Positions 1 to 7,851 of a stretch of DNA of 64,000 bases are shown here, in pieces. Position 1 is the stretch's first letter; every line of letters starts with the position of its first letter. The stretch spans positions 9,341 through 73,340 of the forward strand of contig DASYXA010000065.1 in NCBI GenBank assembly GCA_035935465.1, read 5' to 3'. Made by a program: the position numbers and the translations under genes. Under the pieces are notes generated by a model, which saw only the letters and a list, made by a program, of their open reading frames with translations, did not search any database and had not been told where the DNA came from. The DNA comes from UBA4735 sp035935465 (GTDB taxonomy: Bacteria > Chloroflexota > Limnocylindria > P2-11E).

Positions 1-642
1 GACGACGCTCGCGATGCCGGCGAGCTCGCCCACCACCCTCACGTAGTCGTCGACGCTGTACCCGGCGACGTTCACGATGACCGGGACGCCGAGCTGGGCC
101 CAAGCCTTCGCGTACTTCCTCGCGACGCCGGCCGCGCCGGGGTTCTCGAGCCCGATCGAGTTCAGGATCCCCGACGGCGTCTCCGCGATCCGGTACTGCG
201 GGTTGCCCGGCCGCGCGAGGACCGTCGTGCCCTTGTTCACGATCGCGCCCAGGCGCGACACGTCGATGAGCTCGGCGTACTCGACCCCCTGCCCGAACGT
301 CCCCGACGCCGTGAGCACCGGGTTGCGGAGGCGCAGCCCGCGCGCGGCGTCGACCGCGAGGTCGACCCCGTCCTCGGGCCGCTCGGCCGAGTGGACCGGC
401 GTGACGACCGCCGAGTCGGAGAGCTCGACGCGCGCGAGCTGCGCCGCGAGCGGCGAGGGACCGCGCTGATCGGGGTCGACCTCGCCGGTGGCGGCCTCGA
501 CGATCGAGGCGCCGTCGACGTCCGCGAGCTCCACCGCCTCGTCCTCCTCCTCGCCGGCCGAGAGCTCCTCGAGCGTCTCCTCGATCGCCCGGCTCACGTT
601 GACCGGCCGGTCCACCTTCCTCCGTGGCCTGCGCCAGGGCAT
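1..642 (-). CDS. pyrD: Dihydroorotate dehydrogenase catalytic subunit, 3' end cut by window edge
   Basis: Catalytic subunit of dihydroorotate dehydrogenase, which oxidises dihydroorotate to orotate in pyrimidine synthesis. The visible 214 residues include LRNPVLTASGTFG, VNKGTTVLARPGNPQ, GILNSIGLENPG and VPVIVNVAG, the usual FMN-barrel motifs of the class 1B enzyme. That class pairs with PyrK, which is encoded immediately upstream. The ATG shares one base with the pyrK stop (TGATG), so the two are probably translationally coupled. Oddly, about 95 acidic residues (rich in E, D and A) precede the first barrel strand, where class 1B enzymes normally begin almost at once; a later start is possible, but the coupled ATG favours the long form. 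The C-terminal part lies outside the window. Confidence 0.93.
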   Translation of the reverse strand, partial: MPWRRPRRKVDRPVNVSRAIEETLEELSAGEEEDEAVELADVDGASIVEAATGEVDPDQRGPSPLAAQLARVELSDSAVVTPVHSAERPEDGVDLAVDAARGLRLRNPVLTASGTFGQGVEYAELIDVSRLGAIVNKGTTVLARPGNPQYRIAETPSGILNSIGLENPGAAGVARKYAKAWAQLGVPVIVNVAGYSVDDYVRVVGELAGIASVV

Positions 643-1472
643 CAGGCGGTCGACCCGACGGTCGCGGGCTCGCCCTCGCTGAACCGCATGTCGCCGAGCT
701 CGAACACCGGTCCCTCACGGCACACGCGCGCGTTGCCCGCCGCGGTCACGACCACGCACGCGCGGCAGACGCCCATCGCGCAGCCCATGTGCTGCTCGAC
801 GGCGATCTCGGCGTCGAGGAGCACCTGCCGCCCGGGGAACACGGCGCTCGCGCGGGCGGCCTCGTCGCGCATGCGGCCGAGCGCCGCGAGCATCGGCCAC
901 GGCCCGCAGGCGCAGAGCTGATCGGCCCACGCCAGGAGCGGTCGCAGCGCGTCGGTGACCCGGCCCGCGATCCCGAACGACCCGTCGTCGGTGGTCGTGA
1001 CGTATTCGACCGTCGGCGGCAGCAGCCGCGACGGCCAGAGGTACTGGATCGAGCGGCCGCCCATGACGAGGGTGACGTTGCGGCGCGAGGACTCGTGCTC
1101 CGCGAGCACCCGCATCGGCGCGATGCCCGTGCCGCCCGCGACGAGCAGGAGGTTCTTCGTCGAGCGCTGGATGACGAACGCGCTGCCGAGCGGGCCGAGG
1201 AGGTCGAGGTCGTCGCCCGGGCGGCGCGACGCGATCCATTCGCCACCCTCGCCGAGCGGCTTCACGATGAGCTCGATCTCGCCGGCCTGGCGGTCGATCC
1301 GATTGAAGGAGTACGGCCGCCGCAGGAGCGGATCGAACCGCTGCCCCGGTCGCACGTGCACGAACTGCCCGGCGCGCGCCTGGGCGGCGATGCCCGGCGC
1401 GGCGACGTTGAGGACGACGCCCAGGTCGCCGATCTCGCTCCGCGCGAGCACGCGGCCGTTCTCCAGGATCAC
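642..1472 (-). CDS. pyrK: Dihydroorotate dehydrogenase electron-transfer subunit
   Basis: FAD and [2Fe-2S] subunit that passes electrons from PyrD to NAD+. It shows the flavin-binding RPYSFNRID, the nucleotide-binding VAGGTGIAPMR and a C-terminal cluster motif Cys-x4-Cys-x2-Cys-x11-Cys (CAMGVCRAC...VC). The open frame runs on to 1559, but family alignment (VILENGRVLARSEI) and the GTGA overlap with the upstream toxin gene place the start at GTG 1472, giving about 276 residues, close to the family norm of about 255-260. It is followed directly by pyrD. Its oddity is the upstream neighbour: a MazF-like toxin instead of another pyr gene. Confidence 0.93.
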   Translation of the reverse strand: MILENGRVLARSEIGDLGVVLNVAAPGIAAQARAGQFVHVRPGQRFDPLLRRPYSFNRIDRQAGEIELIVKPLGEGGEWIASRRPGDDLDLLGPLGSAFVIQRSTKNLLLVAGGTGIAPMRVLAEHESSRRNVTLVMGGRSIQYLWPSRLLPPTVEYVTTTDDGSFGIAGRVTDALRPLLAWADQLCACGPWPMLAALGRMRDEAARASAVFPGRQVLLDAEIAVEQHMGCAMGVCRACVVVTAAGNARVCREGPVFELGDMRFSEGEPATVGSTA

Positions 1473-1828
1473 GATGGGTCCGCCACGGTCTCGCCGAGCG
1501 CACGACGCACGCCTCGAATGACCGCGCTCAGGACCTCGCCCGAAACAGGCATTCCCCACGGGCCACGCGAGAGGAACTCGCGATCCACCGTCGTCAGCTC
1601 CTCGCAGAAAAGGACCCCATCCTTCTTGAGGCCGCCTAGCCCACGCTCGATCCGCACGTGCGTCGGCCCGGCCGCTCCGCGAGAGAAGATCGGCACCACC
1701 ATCACGTCATCGGCGATGCGATTCCGCACATCCGAAGACACGACCAGAGCCGGGCGCGGCTGGTGCGGATCGTCAGGCTGTCCCGGCAGGCGCACTGACC
1801 AGATCTCGCCTCGCGTCGGGGTCGTCAC
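1469..1828 (-). CDS. MazF/PemK-like mRNA interferase toxin
   Basis: Type II toxin of the MazF/PemK (CcdB fold) family, predicted to cut single-stranded mRNA. Family signatures are the N-terminal TRGEIWSVRLPG strand, RPALVVSSDVRN, a VVPIFSR strand and a VLFCEELTTVDREFL segment; about 119 residues, the normal length. The start is GTG 1828, which overlaps the antitoxin stop by four bases (GTGA); its own stop overlaps the pyrK start in the same way. The toxin is thus translationally wired between its antitoxin and a housekeeping pyrimidine gene. Family assignment is firm; target sequence and activity are unknown. Confidence 0.87.
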   Translation of the reverse strand: MTTPTRGEIWSVRLPGQPDDPHQPRPALVVSSDVRNRIADDVMVVPIFSRGAAGPTHVRIERGLGGLKKDGVLFCEELTTVDREFLSRGPWGMPVSGEVLSAVIRGVRRALGETVADPS

Positions 1829-2091
1829 GTCGCGCGGTCGAACCGCTTGCGGGCCGCCGCACCGCGGATCCGTCGCCACTCAACGCGCTCGGCGTCGTAG
1901 TGCGCGGCATCCTCGCGGAGTTGTCGCTCCATGGCGACCTCTTGCTGCCGCTCATGCCAGAGCCGCAGCGCCTCATCGATCACGGCGCTGCGATCCGTTC
2001 CCGGCGTATCGGCGACGTGCGCATCCACGACCGCGACGAGATCGGGATCGAGCGTCGCTCCGACCTTGACCCGCCGACGGATGGGAGACAT
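1825..2091 (-). CDS. Ribbon-helix-helix antitoxin of the MazF-like pair
   Basis: Small DNA-binding antitoxin (about 88 residues). The N-terminal RRVKVGATLDPDLVAVVDAHV is a ribbon strand plus first helix, TDRSAVIDEALRLWHERQ is the second helix, and the charged C-terminal tail should bind the toxin. ATG 2091 is chosen because the 17-bp palindrome at 2090-2106 and an extended -10 box lie directly upstream; the alternative ATG at 2115 would put both inside the coding region. No Shine-Dalgarno sequence precedes either start, so the message is probably leaderless or nearly so. Probably autoregulates with the toxin through the palindrome. Confidence 0.85.
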   Translation of the reverse strand: MSPIRRRVKVGATLDPDLVAVVDAHVADTPGTDRSAVIDEALRLWHERQQEVAMERQLREDAAHYDAERVEWRRIRGAAARKRFDRAT

Positions 2092-2110
2092 AGTGTCCGA
2101 CACTATACCA
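2090..2110 (-). promoter_or_regulatory. Antitoxin operator palindrome with extended -10 promoter
   Basis: ATAGTGTCCGACACTAT at 2090-2106 is a perfect 8-bp inverted repeat around one central base. On the minus strand it overlaps an extended -10 element, TGGTATAGT (2110 down to 2102), and ends at the antitoxin ATG. The -10 hexamer ends 10 nt before the ATG. This is the usual layout of an autoregulated toxin-antitoxin operator; the promoter assignment is inferred from sequence only. Confidence 0.65.
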
Positions 2111-2121
2111 GACATATTGGG

Positions 2122-2559
2122 TCACGGCAGAACGGTTCCTACGGCGAACGTGTAGCCGTCCGGGTCCTCGAGGATCACGTCGCGCCAGCCGTGCGGCCAA
2201 TCGCGCGCGCCGAGCAGCACGATCGAGCCGCGCTCCTTCGCGCGCCGCTCGGCGGCGTCGGGGTCGATGCCGAGGATCCGGATCTCCGCGCCGAGCCCGC
2301 GCTTCCCGGCCTCGGCGAGACGCGGAGCCCAGGGCTGCTTGTCGTAGGTGTGGTCGGCGTGCAGCACGATCTGGGTGGAGTCGAGCTGCAGCGCGGCCAT
2401 GTCCTCATCCGAGTAGTGGACGGTCATGCCCAGCACATCCCGGTAGAACGGGACGCTCTTCTGGACGTCGCGGACGATGAGGTTGAGCGACAGCCCGGTG
2501 AGGGTCTTGCCGTACGCGTCCGATGCCATCCACGGCGTGCCGGTGCGCCTGGTCGTCAC
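2122..2559 (-). CDS. VOC (glyoxalase/bleomycin-resistance) superfamily protein
   Basis: Vicinal-oxygen-chelate fold protein of about 145 residues. It carries TGLSLNLIVRDVQKSVPFY at the start of the first beta-alpha-beta-beta-beta module and WRDVILEDPDGYTFAVG near the end of the second, including the usual metal Glu in the EDPDG loop. Substrate cannot be predicted. GTG 2559 overlaps the carB stop by four bases (GTGA); ATG 2529 would give 135 residues. It ends just before the toxin-antitoxin promoter and so looks like the last gene of the carA operon before the insertion point. Confidence 0.8.
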   Translation of the reverse strand: MTTRRTGTPWMASDAYGKTLTGLSLNLIVRDVQKSVPFYRDVLGMTVHYSDEDMAALQLDSTQIVLHADHTYDKQPWAPRLAEAGKRGLGAEIRILGIDPDAAERRAKERGSIVLLGARDWPHGWRDVILEDPDGYTFAVGTVLP

Positions 2560-5500
2560 GCCACGATCGGCGCGCTGCGGTATTCGCTCAACGGGGCGAC
2601 GCTGTAGCGCTGCGCGCTCGCGCGGAGCGCGGTAACGACGGCGAGCGCGGTGTCGAGCGACGTGAGGCACGGCACGCGCGCCTCGACGGCGGCACGGCGG
2701 ATGAGGAAGCCGTCGCGATCCACCGCCTTACCGAGCGTCGGGGTGTTCACGACGGCGGCGCACTGCCCCGACCGGATGATCTGGAGGATCGTGGCGTCGC
2801 CGTCGCCGAGCTTCGGCACCTCCTGGACCTCGATGCCGAGCGAGCGGATGAGGGCGGCCGTCCCGCGGGTCGCGACGAGGTCGTACCCCAGCCAGTGGAA
2901 CCCCTCGATGATCGACACGATCTCGGCCTTGTCCTTGTCGGCGACGGTGATGAGCACCTTGCCGCTCGGCATCGGCGCGAGGCCCGCCGCGACGAGCGAC
3001 TTCCACAGCGCCGGCGCGAACGTGCGATCGATGCCGATCACCTCGCCGGTGCTCTTCATCTCGGGACCGAGGTACGTGTCCACGTCGAGGAGCTTGGCCA
3101 TCGAGAAGACCGGGGCCTTGAGCGCCACGAGATCGCCCGACGGCCAGAGGCCATCCGCCCGCGCGTAGCCCTCGGCCGCGAGCGTGCTTCCGGCCCCGAT
3201 CGCGACCGCGAGCTTCACCATCGGCACGCCGGTGACCTTCGTGAGGAACGGGACCGTGCGGCTCGCGCGCGGGTTCACCTCGAGGCACCACACGCGGCCC
3301 TCTTCGACTATGAACTGGATGTTCAGGAGGCCTCGGACGGGGAGCGACGACGCGATCTTCCGGGTGAGCTCGACGATCAGGTCGCGCTCCGCGGGGCTGA
3401 GGTTCGCCGCGGGGTACACCGCGAACGAATCGCCCGAGTGCACACCGGCCCGCTCGATGTGCTCCATGATCCCGGCGACCAGGGTGTCCTCGCCGTCGCT
3501 CACCGCGTCGACCTCGACCTCGCGCCCGCGCACGTACTTGTCGACCAGCACGCGCCCGAAGCTCGCCTCGAGGGCCGAGCCGAAGTAGCGGTCGAGGTCG
3601 TCGGGCCCGTACGCGATCTCCATCCCGCGTCCGCCGAGCACGAACGACGGCCGCACGAGGACGGGGTACCCGATCCCGTCGGCGATCGCCCGCGCCTCGC
3701 TCAGCGAGTCCGCTGTTCCCCCGGGCGGCTGCGGGATCCCGAGCGCCGTGGCGAACTCGTGGAACCGCCGGCGATCCTCGGCCAAGCCGATCGCGTCGGC
3801 GCTCGTGCCGCTGATGTGGCCGCCGATGTCGGCGATCCGCTCCGCGAGGTTGAGCGCCGTCTGCCCGCCGAACTGCGCGAGCACCGCGACGTCGCCGCCC
3901 TCGTTCGCGAGGACGCTCGCGACCGATTCCTCGTCGAGCGGCTCGAAGTACAGGCGGGCCGACGCGTCGAAGTCGGTGCTCACCGTCTCGGGGTTGCTGT
4001 TGATCATGATCGCCTTGATGCCCCGCTCATCCAGCGCCATCGCGCTCTGGACGCAGCAGCAGTCGAACTCGATACCCTGCCCGATGCGGATCGGGCCGGA
4101 TCCGAGGATCACGGTCTTCGGGCCCTCGAGCGCGGGCGCCTCGTTCTCCTGCTCGTACGTCGAGTAGAAGTACGGCGTCACGGCCTCGAACTCGGCGGCG
4201 CAGGTGTCGACCATCTTGTAGACCGGCACGATCCCCCACTGGAGCCGGAGCCGGCGGACATCGGACATCTGGACGCCGCAGAGCGCCGCGATGTCGACGT
4301 CCGAGAAGCCCATGCGCTTCGCGCGCCGGAGCAGCGTCGGGTTCGGCGTCCGGCCCTCGAGCTCGTCGGCCGCGAATCGCACGACGTTACGGAGCTTGCG
4401 CAGGAACCAGCGGTCGATGCGCGTCGCGTCGTGGACCGCGTCGACGGTCGCCCCGCGCCGGAGCGCCGCGATGACCCGCCAGATCCGGTCATCCGTCGGC
4501 TCGCCCGCGAGGTAGCGCGCGACGAACGCGGCGGGATCCGTGCTGCCGGTCCATGCCGGCGCCTCGGCGAACAGGCTCTGGCCCTTGATCTCCAGCGAGC
4601 GGAGCGCCTTCAGCATCGCGGCCTCGAACGTCCGATCGATGGCCATGACCTCGCCCGTCGCCTTCATCTGCGTGCCGAGCCGGCGGTCCGCGGTGCGGAA
4701 CTTGTCGAACGGCCAGCGTGGGATCTTCACCACGACGTAGTCCAGGGTCGGCTCGAACGCCGCGGTCGTCATCTTTGTGACGGCGTTCGGGATCTCGAAC
4801 AGCCGCTTGCCGATCGCGATCTTCGCCGCGACGCGCGCGATCGGATAGCCCGTCGCCTTCGACGCGAGCGCCGATGAGCGCGACACCCGCGGATTGACCT
4901 CGATGACGTAGTACTGAACGCGCGCGTCGGGGTCATCGGACGGCGAGGCGTCGGGGTGCAACGCGAACTGGACGTTGCACCCGCCCTCGATCCCGAGCGC
5001 GCGGATGATCTTGAGCGCGGCGCTCCGGAGCTGCTGGTACTCCTTGTCCGAGATCGTCTGCGACGGCGCCACGACGATCGAGTCGCCGGTGTGCACGCCC
5101 ATCGGATCGATGTTCTCCATGTTGCAGACGGTGATGCAGGTGTCGGCACCGTCGCGCATCACCTCCCACTCGAGCTCTTTCCAGCCCGTCAGGCTCCGTT
5201 CGACCAGGATCTGCCCGATCGGCGACGCGCTGATGCCGCGCTGCGCGCGCTCGCGGAGCTCGGTCGCGTCGGCCGCGAAGCCGCCGCCGGTCCCGCCGAG
5301 CGTGTACGCCGGCCGGATCACGACCGGGTAGCCGATACGCTCGGCGAACGCGACGGCCTCGTCGACGGTGTGCGCGGTCACGGATTCCGGCACCGGCTCG
5401 CCGATCTCGATCAACAGCTGCTTGAACGCCTCCCGGTCCTCGGCCTTGCGGATCGCCTCGAGCGGCGTGCCCAGGAGCTTCACCGCGTACCGCTCGAGGA

Positions 5501-5798
5501 CGCCGGCGTCGGCCAGCGCGACCGCGAGGTTCAGGCCGGTCTGCCCGCCGAGGGTCGGCAGCAATCCGTCCGGGCGCTCGCGCTCGATGATCCGCTCGAG
5601 GACCTCGACGGTGAGCGGCTCGAGGTACGTGACGTCGGCGACTCCGGGGTCGGTCATGATCGTCGCGGGATTCGAGTTCACGAGGATCGTCTCGATCCCC
5701 TCTTCGCGGAGCGCGCGGCAGGCCTGCGTGCCGGCGTAGTCGAACTCGGCGGCCTGGCCGATGAGGATCGGGCCCGAGCCGATGATCAGGACCTTCAC
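2556..5798 (-). CDS. carB: Carbamoyl-phosphate synthase large subunit
   Basis: Makes carbamoyl phosphate from ammonia (delivered by CarA), bicarbonate and two ATP for pyrimidines and arginine. About 1080 residues, full length. It has the duplicated ATP-grasp synthetase halves (VLIIGSGPILIGQAAEFDY and VILGSGPIRIGQGIEFDCC), RPAYTLGGTGGG and RPSFVLGGRGM substrate loops, YVIEVNPRVSRSSAL and WCLEVNPRASRTVPF metal loops, and a C-terminal MGS-like allosteric domain. GTG 5798 overlaps the upstream stop by four bases like its neighbours; ATG 5810 (four residues longer) is equally compatible with homologs. The next gene overlaps its stop. Confidence 0.96.
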   Translation of the reverse strand: MKVLIIGSGPILIGQAAEFDYAGTQACRALREEGIETILVNSNPATIMTDPGVADVTYLEPLTVEVLERIIERERPDGLLPTLGGQTGLNLAVALADAGVLERYAVKLLGTPLEAIRKAEDREAFKQLLIEIGEPVPESVTAHTVDEAVAFAERIGYPVVIRPAYTLGGTGGGFAADATELRERAQRGISASPIGQILVERSLTGWKELEWEVMRDGADTCITVCNMENIDPMGVHTGDSIVVAPSQTISDKEYQQLRSAALKIIRALGIEGGCNVQFALHPDASPSDDPDARVQYYVIEVNPRVSRSSALASKATGYPIARVAAKIAIGKRLFEIPNAVTKMTTAAFEPTLDYVVVKIPRWPFDKFRTADRRLGTQMKATGEVMAIDRTFEAAMLKALRSLEIKGQSLFAEAPAWTGSTDPAAFVARYLAGEPTDDRIWRVIAALRRGATVDAVHDATRIDRWFLRKLRNVVRFAADELEGRTPNPTLLRRAKRMGFSDVDIAALCGVQMSDVRRLRLQWGIVPVYKMVDTCAAEFEAVTPYFYSTYEQENEAPALEGPKTVILGSGPIRIGQGIEFDCCCVQSAMALDERGIKAIMINSNPETVSTDFDASARLYFEPLDEESVASVLANEGGDVAVLAQFGGQTALNLAERIADIGGHISGTSADAIGLAEDRRRFHEFATALGIPQPPGGTADSLSEARAIADGIGYPVLVRPSFVLGGRGMEIAYGPDDLDRYFGSALEASFGRVLVDKYVRGREVEVDAVSDGEDTLVAGIMEHIERAGVHSGDSFAVYPAANLSPAERDLIVELTRKIASSLPVRGLLNIQFIVEEGRVWCLEVNPRASRTVPFLTKVTGVPMVKLAVAIGAGSTLAAEGYARADGLWPSGDLVALKAPVFSMAKLLDVDTYLGPEMKSTGEVIGIDRTFAPALWKSLVAAGLAPMPSGKVLITVADKDKAEIVSIIEGFHWLGYDLVATRGTAALIRSLGIEVQEVPKLGDGDATILQIIRSGQCAAVVNTPTLGKAVDRDGFLIRRAAVEARVPCLTSLDTALAVVTALRASAQRYSVAPLSEYRSAPIVA

Positions 5799-6622
5799 AG
5801 GTCCAGCCATCCGCCACCGGCGATCGCGCAGCGCCCGCCGACGTGCACGCTCGTGATCCGCTCGCGGCCGCCCCCGACGCGCACGTAGAGGAGCGACGGG
5901 CGTCCCATCTCGTAGCCCTGCTCGGACACGATGCGCGCGCCATCCGACAGACCGTGGCGCACGAGATACGCGCCGAGCGGTCCGTTCGCGGAGCCGGTCG
6001 CTGGATCCTCGGCGATGCCCTGCCACGGCGCGTACATCCGGCCGTGCACCGTGGACCCCGGCTCGACGGTCTCGGTGGTGAAGATGTAGGCGGCCTCGGC
6101 GAGCCCCCGCGGCGACGCGCGCTCGACCGCGTCGAGCGTCTTCACCGCCACGAACATGAACCGGTTGCCGCTCGAGCCGACCTCGATCGGCAGCCCTGTC
6201 TCCAGATCCGCGACCTCGAGCGACAGGGACCTCGCGACCGCCGCGCGGTCGGCGACCGGCTCGAATGTCGGCAGGGGCTGCTCCATCTCGCTGAAGCCGC
6301 CGCGCACGGTGACCCGCAGCGTCCCGACCTGCTCCTCCAGCCGGAGTGTCGCGTCCTGCGCGCCGGCCAGCACGTACGCCGTGCCGACCGTCGGGTGCCC
6401 GGCGAACGGCAGCTCGCGCGACGGCGTGAAGATCCGCAGCCGGTGATCGCCACCCCGCTCGGCCGGGACGACGAACGTCGTTTCCGGGAGATTGAGCTCC
6501 TGCGCGGCGGTCTGCATGACGGTGCCGGCGACGCCGCGACCGTCACGGAAGACCGCGAGCTGGTTGCCGCCGAACTTCCGGTCGGTGAAGACGTCGACCA
6601 GCGTGTATTCGTGGTGGGTCAT
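5795..6622 (-). CDS. PhzF-family isomerase/epimerase-like protein
   Basis: PhzF/diaminopimelate-epimerase fold protein of 275 residues. FTDRKFGGNQLAVF near the N-terminus, LNLPETTFVVP containing the expected catalytic Glu (about residue 47), FAGHPTVGTAYVL and AEDPATGSANGPLGAYLV are family hallmarks. The family includes phenazine-pathway isomerase, but most members are uncharacterised, so no substrate is proposed. Its position is striking: ATGA overlap with carA upstream and GTGA overlap with carB downstream, separating two genes whose products form one enzyme. Confidence 0.88.
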   Translation of the reverse strand: MTHHEYTLVDVFTDRKFGGNQLAVFRDGRGVAGTVMQTAAQELNLPETTFVVPAERGGDHRLRIFTPSRELPFAGHPTVGTAYVLAGAQDATLRLEEQVGTLRVTVRGGFSEMEQPLPTFEPVADRAAVARSLSLEVADLETGLPIEVGSSGNRFMFVAVKTLDAVERASPRGLAEAAYIFTTETVEPGSTVHGRMYAPWQGIAEDPATGSANGPLGAYLVRHGLSDGARIVSEQGYEMGRPSLLYVRVGGGRERITSVHVGGRCAIAGGGWLDL

Positions 6623-7755
6623 GCGCGCCGCGCGACGGCGTCGCGCACGTCGTCCATGAACCGGTCGAACACGGGCTCGTTGTCGCGCGGACCCGGCGCT
6701 CCCTCGGGGTGGTACTGATACGTGCGGATCGGCAGCGTGCGGTGGGCGAGACCCTCGACCGAGCCGTCGTTCAGGTTCCGCTTGCTCACGTAGAACTCCG
6801 AGTGCAGCGGCAGGGACGTCTCGTCGACCTGGAACTCGTGGTTCTGGCTCGTGATCACGACCTGCCCGGTGACCGTGTCCTGCACCGGGTGATTGCTCCC
6901 GTGGTGGCCGAACGGGAGCCGCGACGTCGAGGCCCCGATGGCCCGCGCGAGCAGCTGATGGCCGAGACAGATGCCGAGGATCGGCACCGGCCGCCCGGCG
7001 CCGCGGCTCTCGGCCATGTCGAGGAGGATCTTCACGTTCGCGGCGACCGATCCGATCGCGGCCGGGTCGCCCGGGCCGTTCGTGATCACGATGCCGTCGG
7101 GCGACCAGGACAACACCGAGCGCAGGCTCGACTCCACCGGGAACACGCGCACCGCCGCGCCGCGTTGCACGAGGCTGCGGATCTGGTTCTCCTTCACACC
7201 GGTGTCGATCAACGCGATCTTCGGCCCGGCGCCGACGGTGCGCTCGACGGAAACGCTCGCCTCGGCGACCAGCGGCCGCTGCGCGAGCGGCGTCGTGGCG
7301 CGGGCCTTCGCGACCGCCTCGGTCCCGATGTCGGGATCGAGCGCGCGGTGCGGCGGGACCTGGATGAGCGCGCCGCGCAGCGTGCCGGACGACCGGAGCC
7401 GGCGGGTGAGCGCGCGCGTATCGACGCCCGCGATCCCGGGGACGCCGTTCGCGCGCAGGTACGAGTCGAGGTCGTCGGTCCCCTCGCGGCACGTCGCGTT
7501 CAGCTCGCGCACGACGAGCGCCTCGACCCACGGCTTGCGCGATTCGGCGGCGCGATCGAACACGCCGTAGCTCCCGATGAGCGGGAAGGTCATCACGACG
7601 ATCTGTCCGTTGTACGACGCATCGGAGGCGACCTCCTGATAGCCGGTCATCGCCGTGTTGAACACGACCTCGCCCGACGCGTTCGACGAATCGCCGAACG
7701 CCTCGCCCCACCACACCGAACCATCCTCGAGCCCGAGGGCGGCCGCCCTGCTCAT
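6619..7755 (-). CDS. carA: Carbamoyl-phosphate synthase small (glutaminase) subunit
   Basis: Glutamine amidotransferase subunit that hydrolyses glutamine and channels ammonia to CarB. The 378 residues contain the N-terminal CarA domain (ALGLEDGSVWWGEAFG) and a class I amidotransferase domain with ILGICLGHQLLA (nucleophile Cys near residue 263) and QYHPEGAPGP (catalytic His-x-Glu near 347-349). ATG 7755 matches family N-termini and has no Shine-Dalgarno; a TATAGT box ends nine bases upstream, suggesting a leaderless message. The gene starts its own transcription unit, separated from pyrC by about 96 bp. Confidence 0.96.
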   Translation of the reverse strand: MSRAAALGLEDGSVWWGEAFGDSSNASGEVVFNTAMTGYQEVASDASYNGQIVVMTFPLIGSYGVFDRAAESRKPWVEALVVRELNATCREGTDDLDSYLRANGVPGIAGVDTRALTRRLRSSGTLRGALIQVPPHRALDPDIGTEAVAKARATTPLAQRPLVAEASVSVERTVGAGPKIALIDTGVKENQIRSLVQRGAAVRVFPVESSLRSVLSWSPDGIVITNGPGDPAAIGSVAANVKILLDMAESRGAGRPVPILGICLGHQLLARAIGASTSRLPFGHHGSNHPVQDTVTGQVVITSQNHEFQVDETSLPLHSEFYVSKRNLNDGSVEGLAHRTLPIRTYQYHPEGAPGPRDNEPVFDRFMDDVRDAVARRA

Positions 7756-7764
7756 CGGTGCATA

Positions 7765-7794
7765 ACTATACATGTCCGATGCATAAAGATGCAA
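7765..7794 (-). promoter_or_regulatory. Predicted promoter of the carA operon
   Basis: On the minus strand, TTGCAT (7794-7789), an 18-bp spacer and TATAGT (7770-7765) lie nine bases before the carA ATG. The -35 is poor but the -10 is good. TGCAT-CTTT-ATGCA, a short inverted repeat at 7780-7793, overlaps the -35 region and could bind a regulator. No PyrR-binding loop is visible in this short gap, so carA may be controlled differently from pyrR-pyrB-pyrC. Confidence 0.45.
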
Positions 7795-7851
7795 TTGGCG
7801 CTCGAGGAGCAGCGCCTCGCGCTCAGCGGCCGCGATCCGCCGGCGACCCAC

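Noticed and set aside
1440..2150. Direct repeats flanking the MazF-like pair like those around the HigBA-like cassette.
   Set aside because: The sequences around 1469 and 2110 were compared by eye and share no repeat longer than a few bases.
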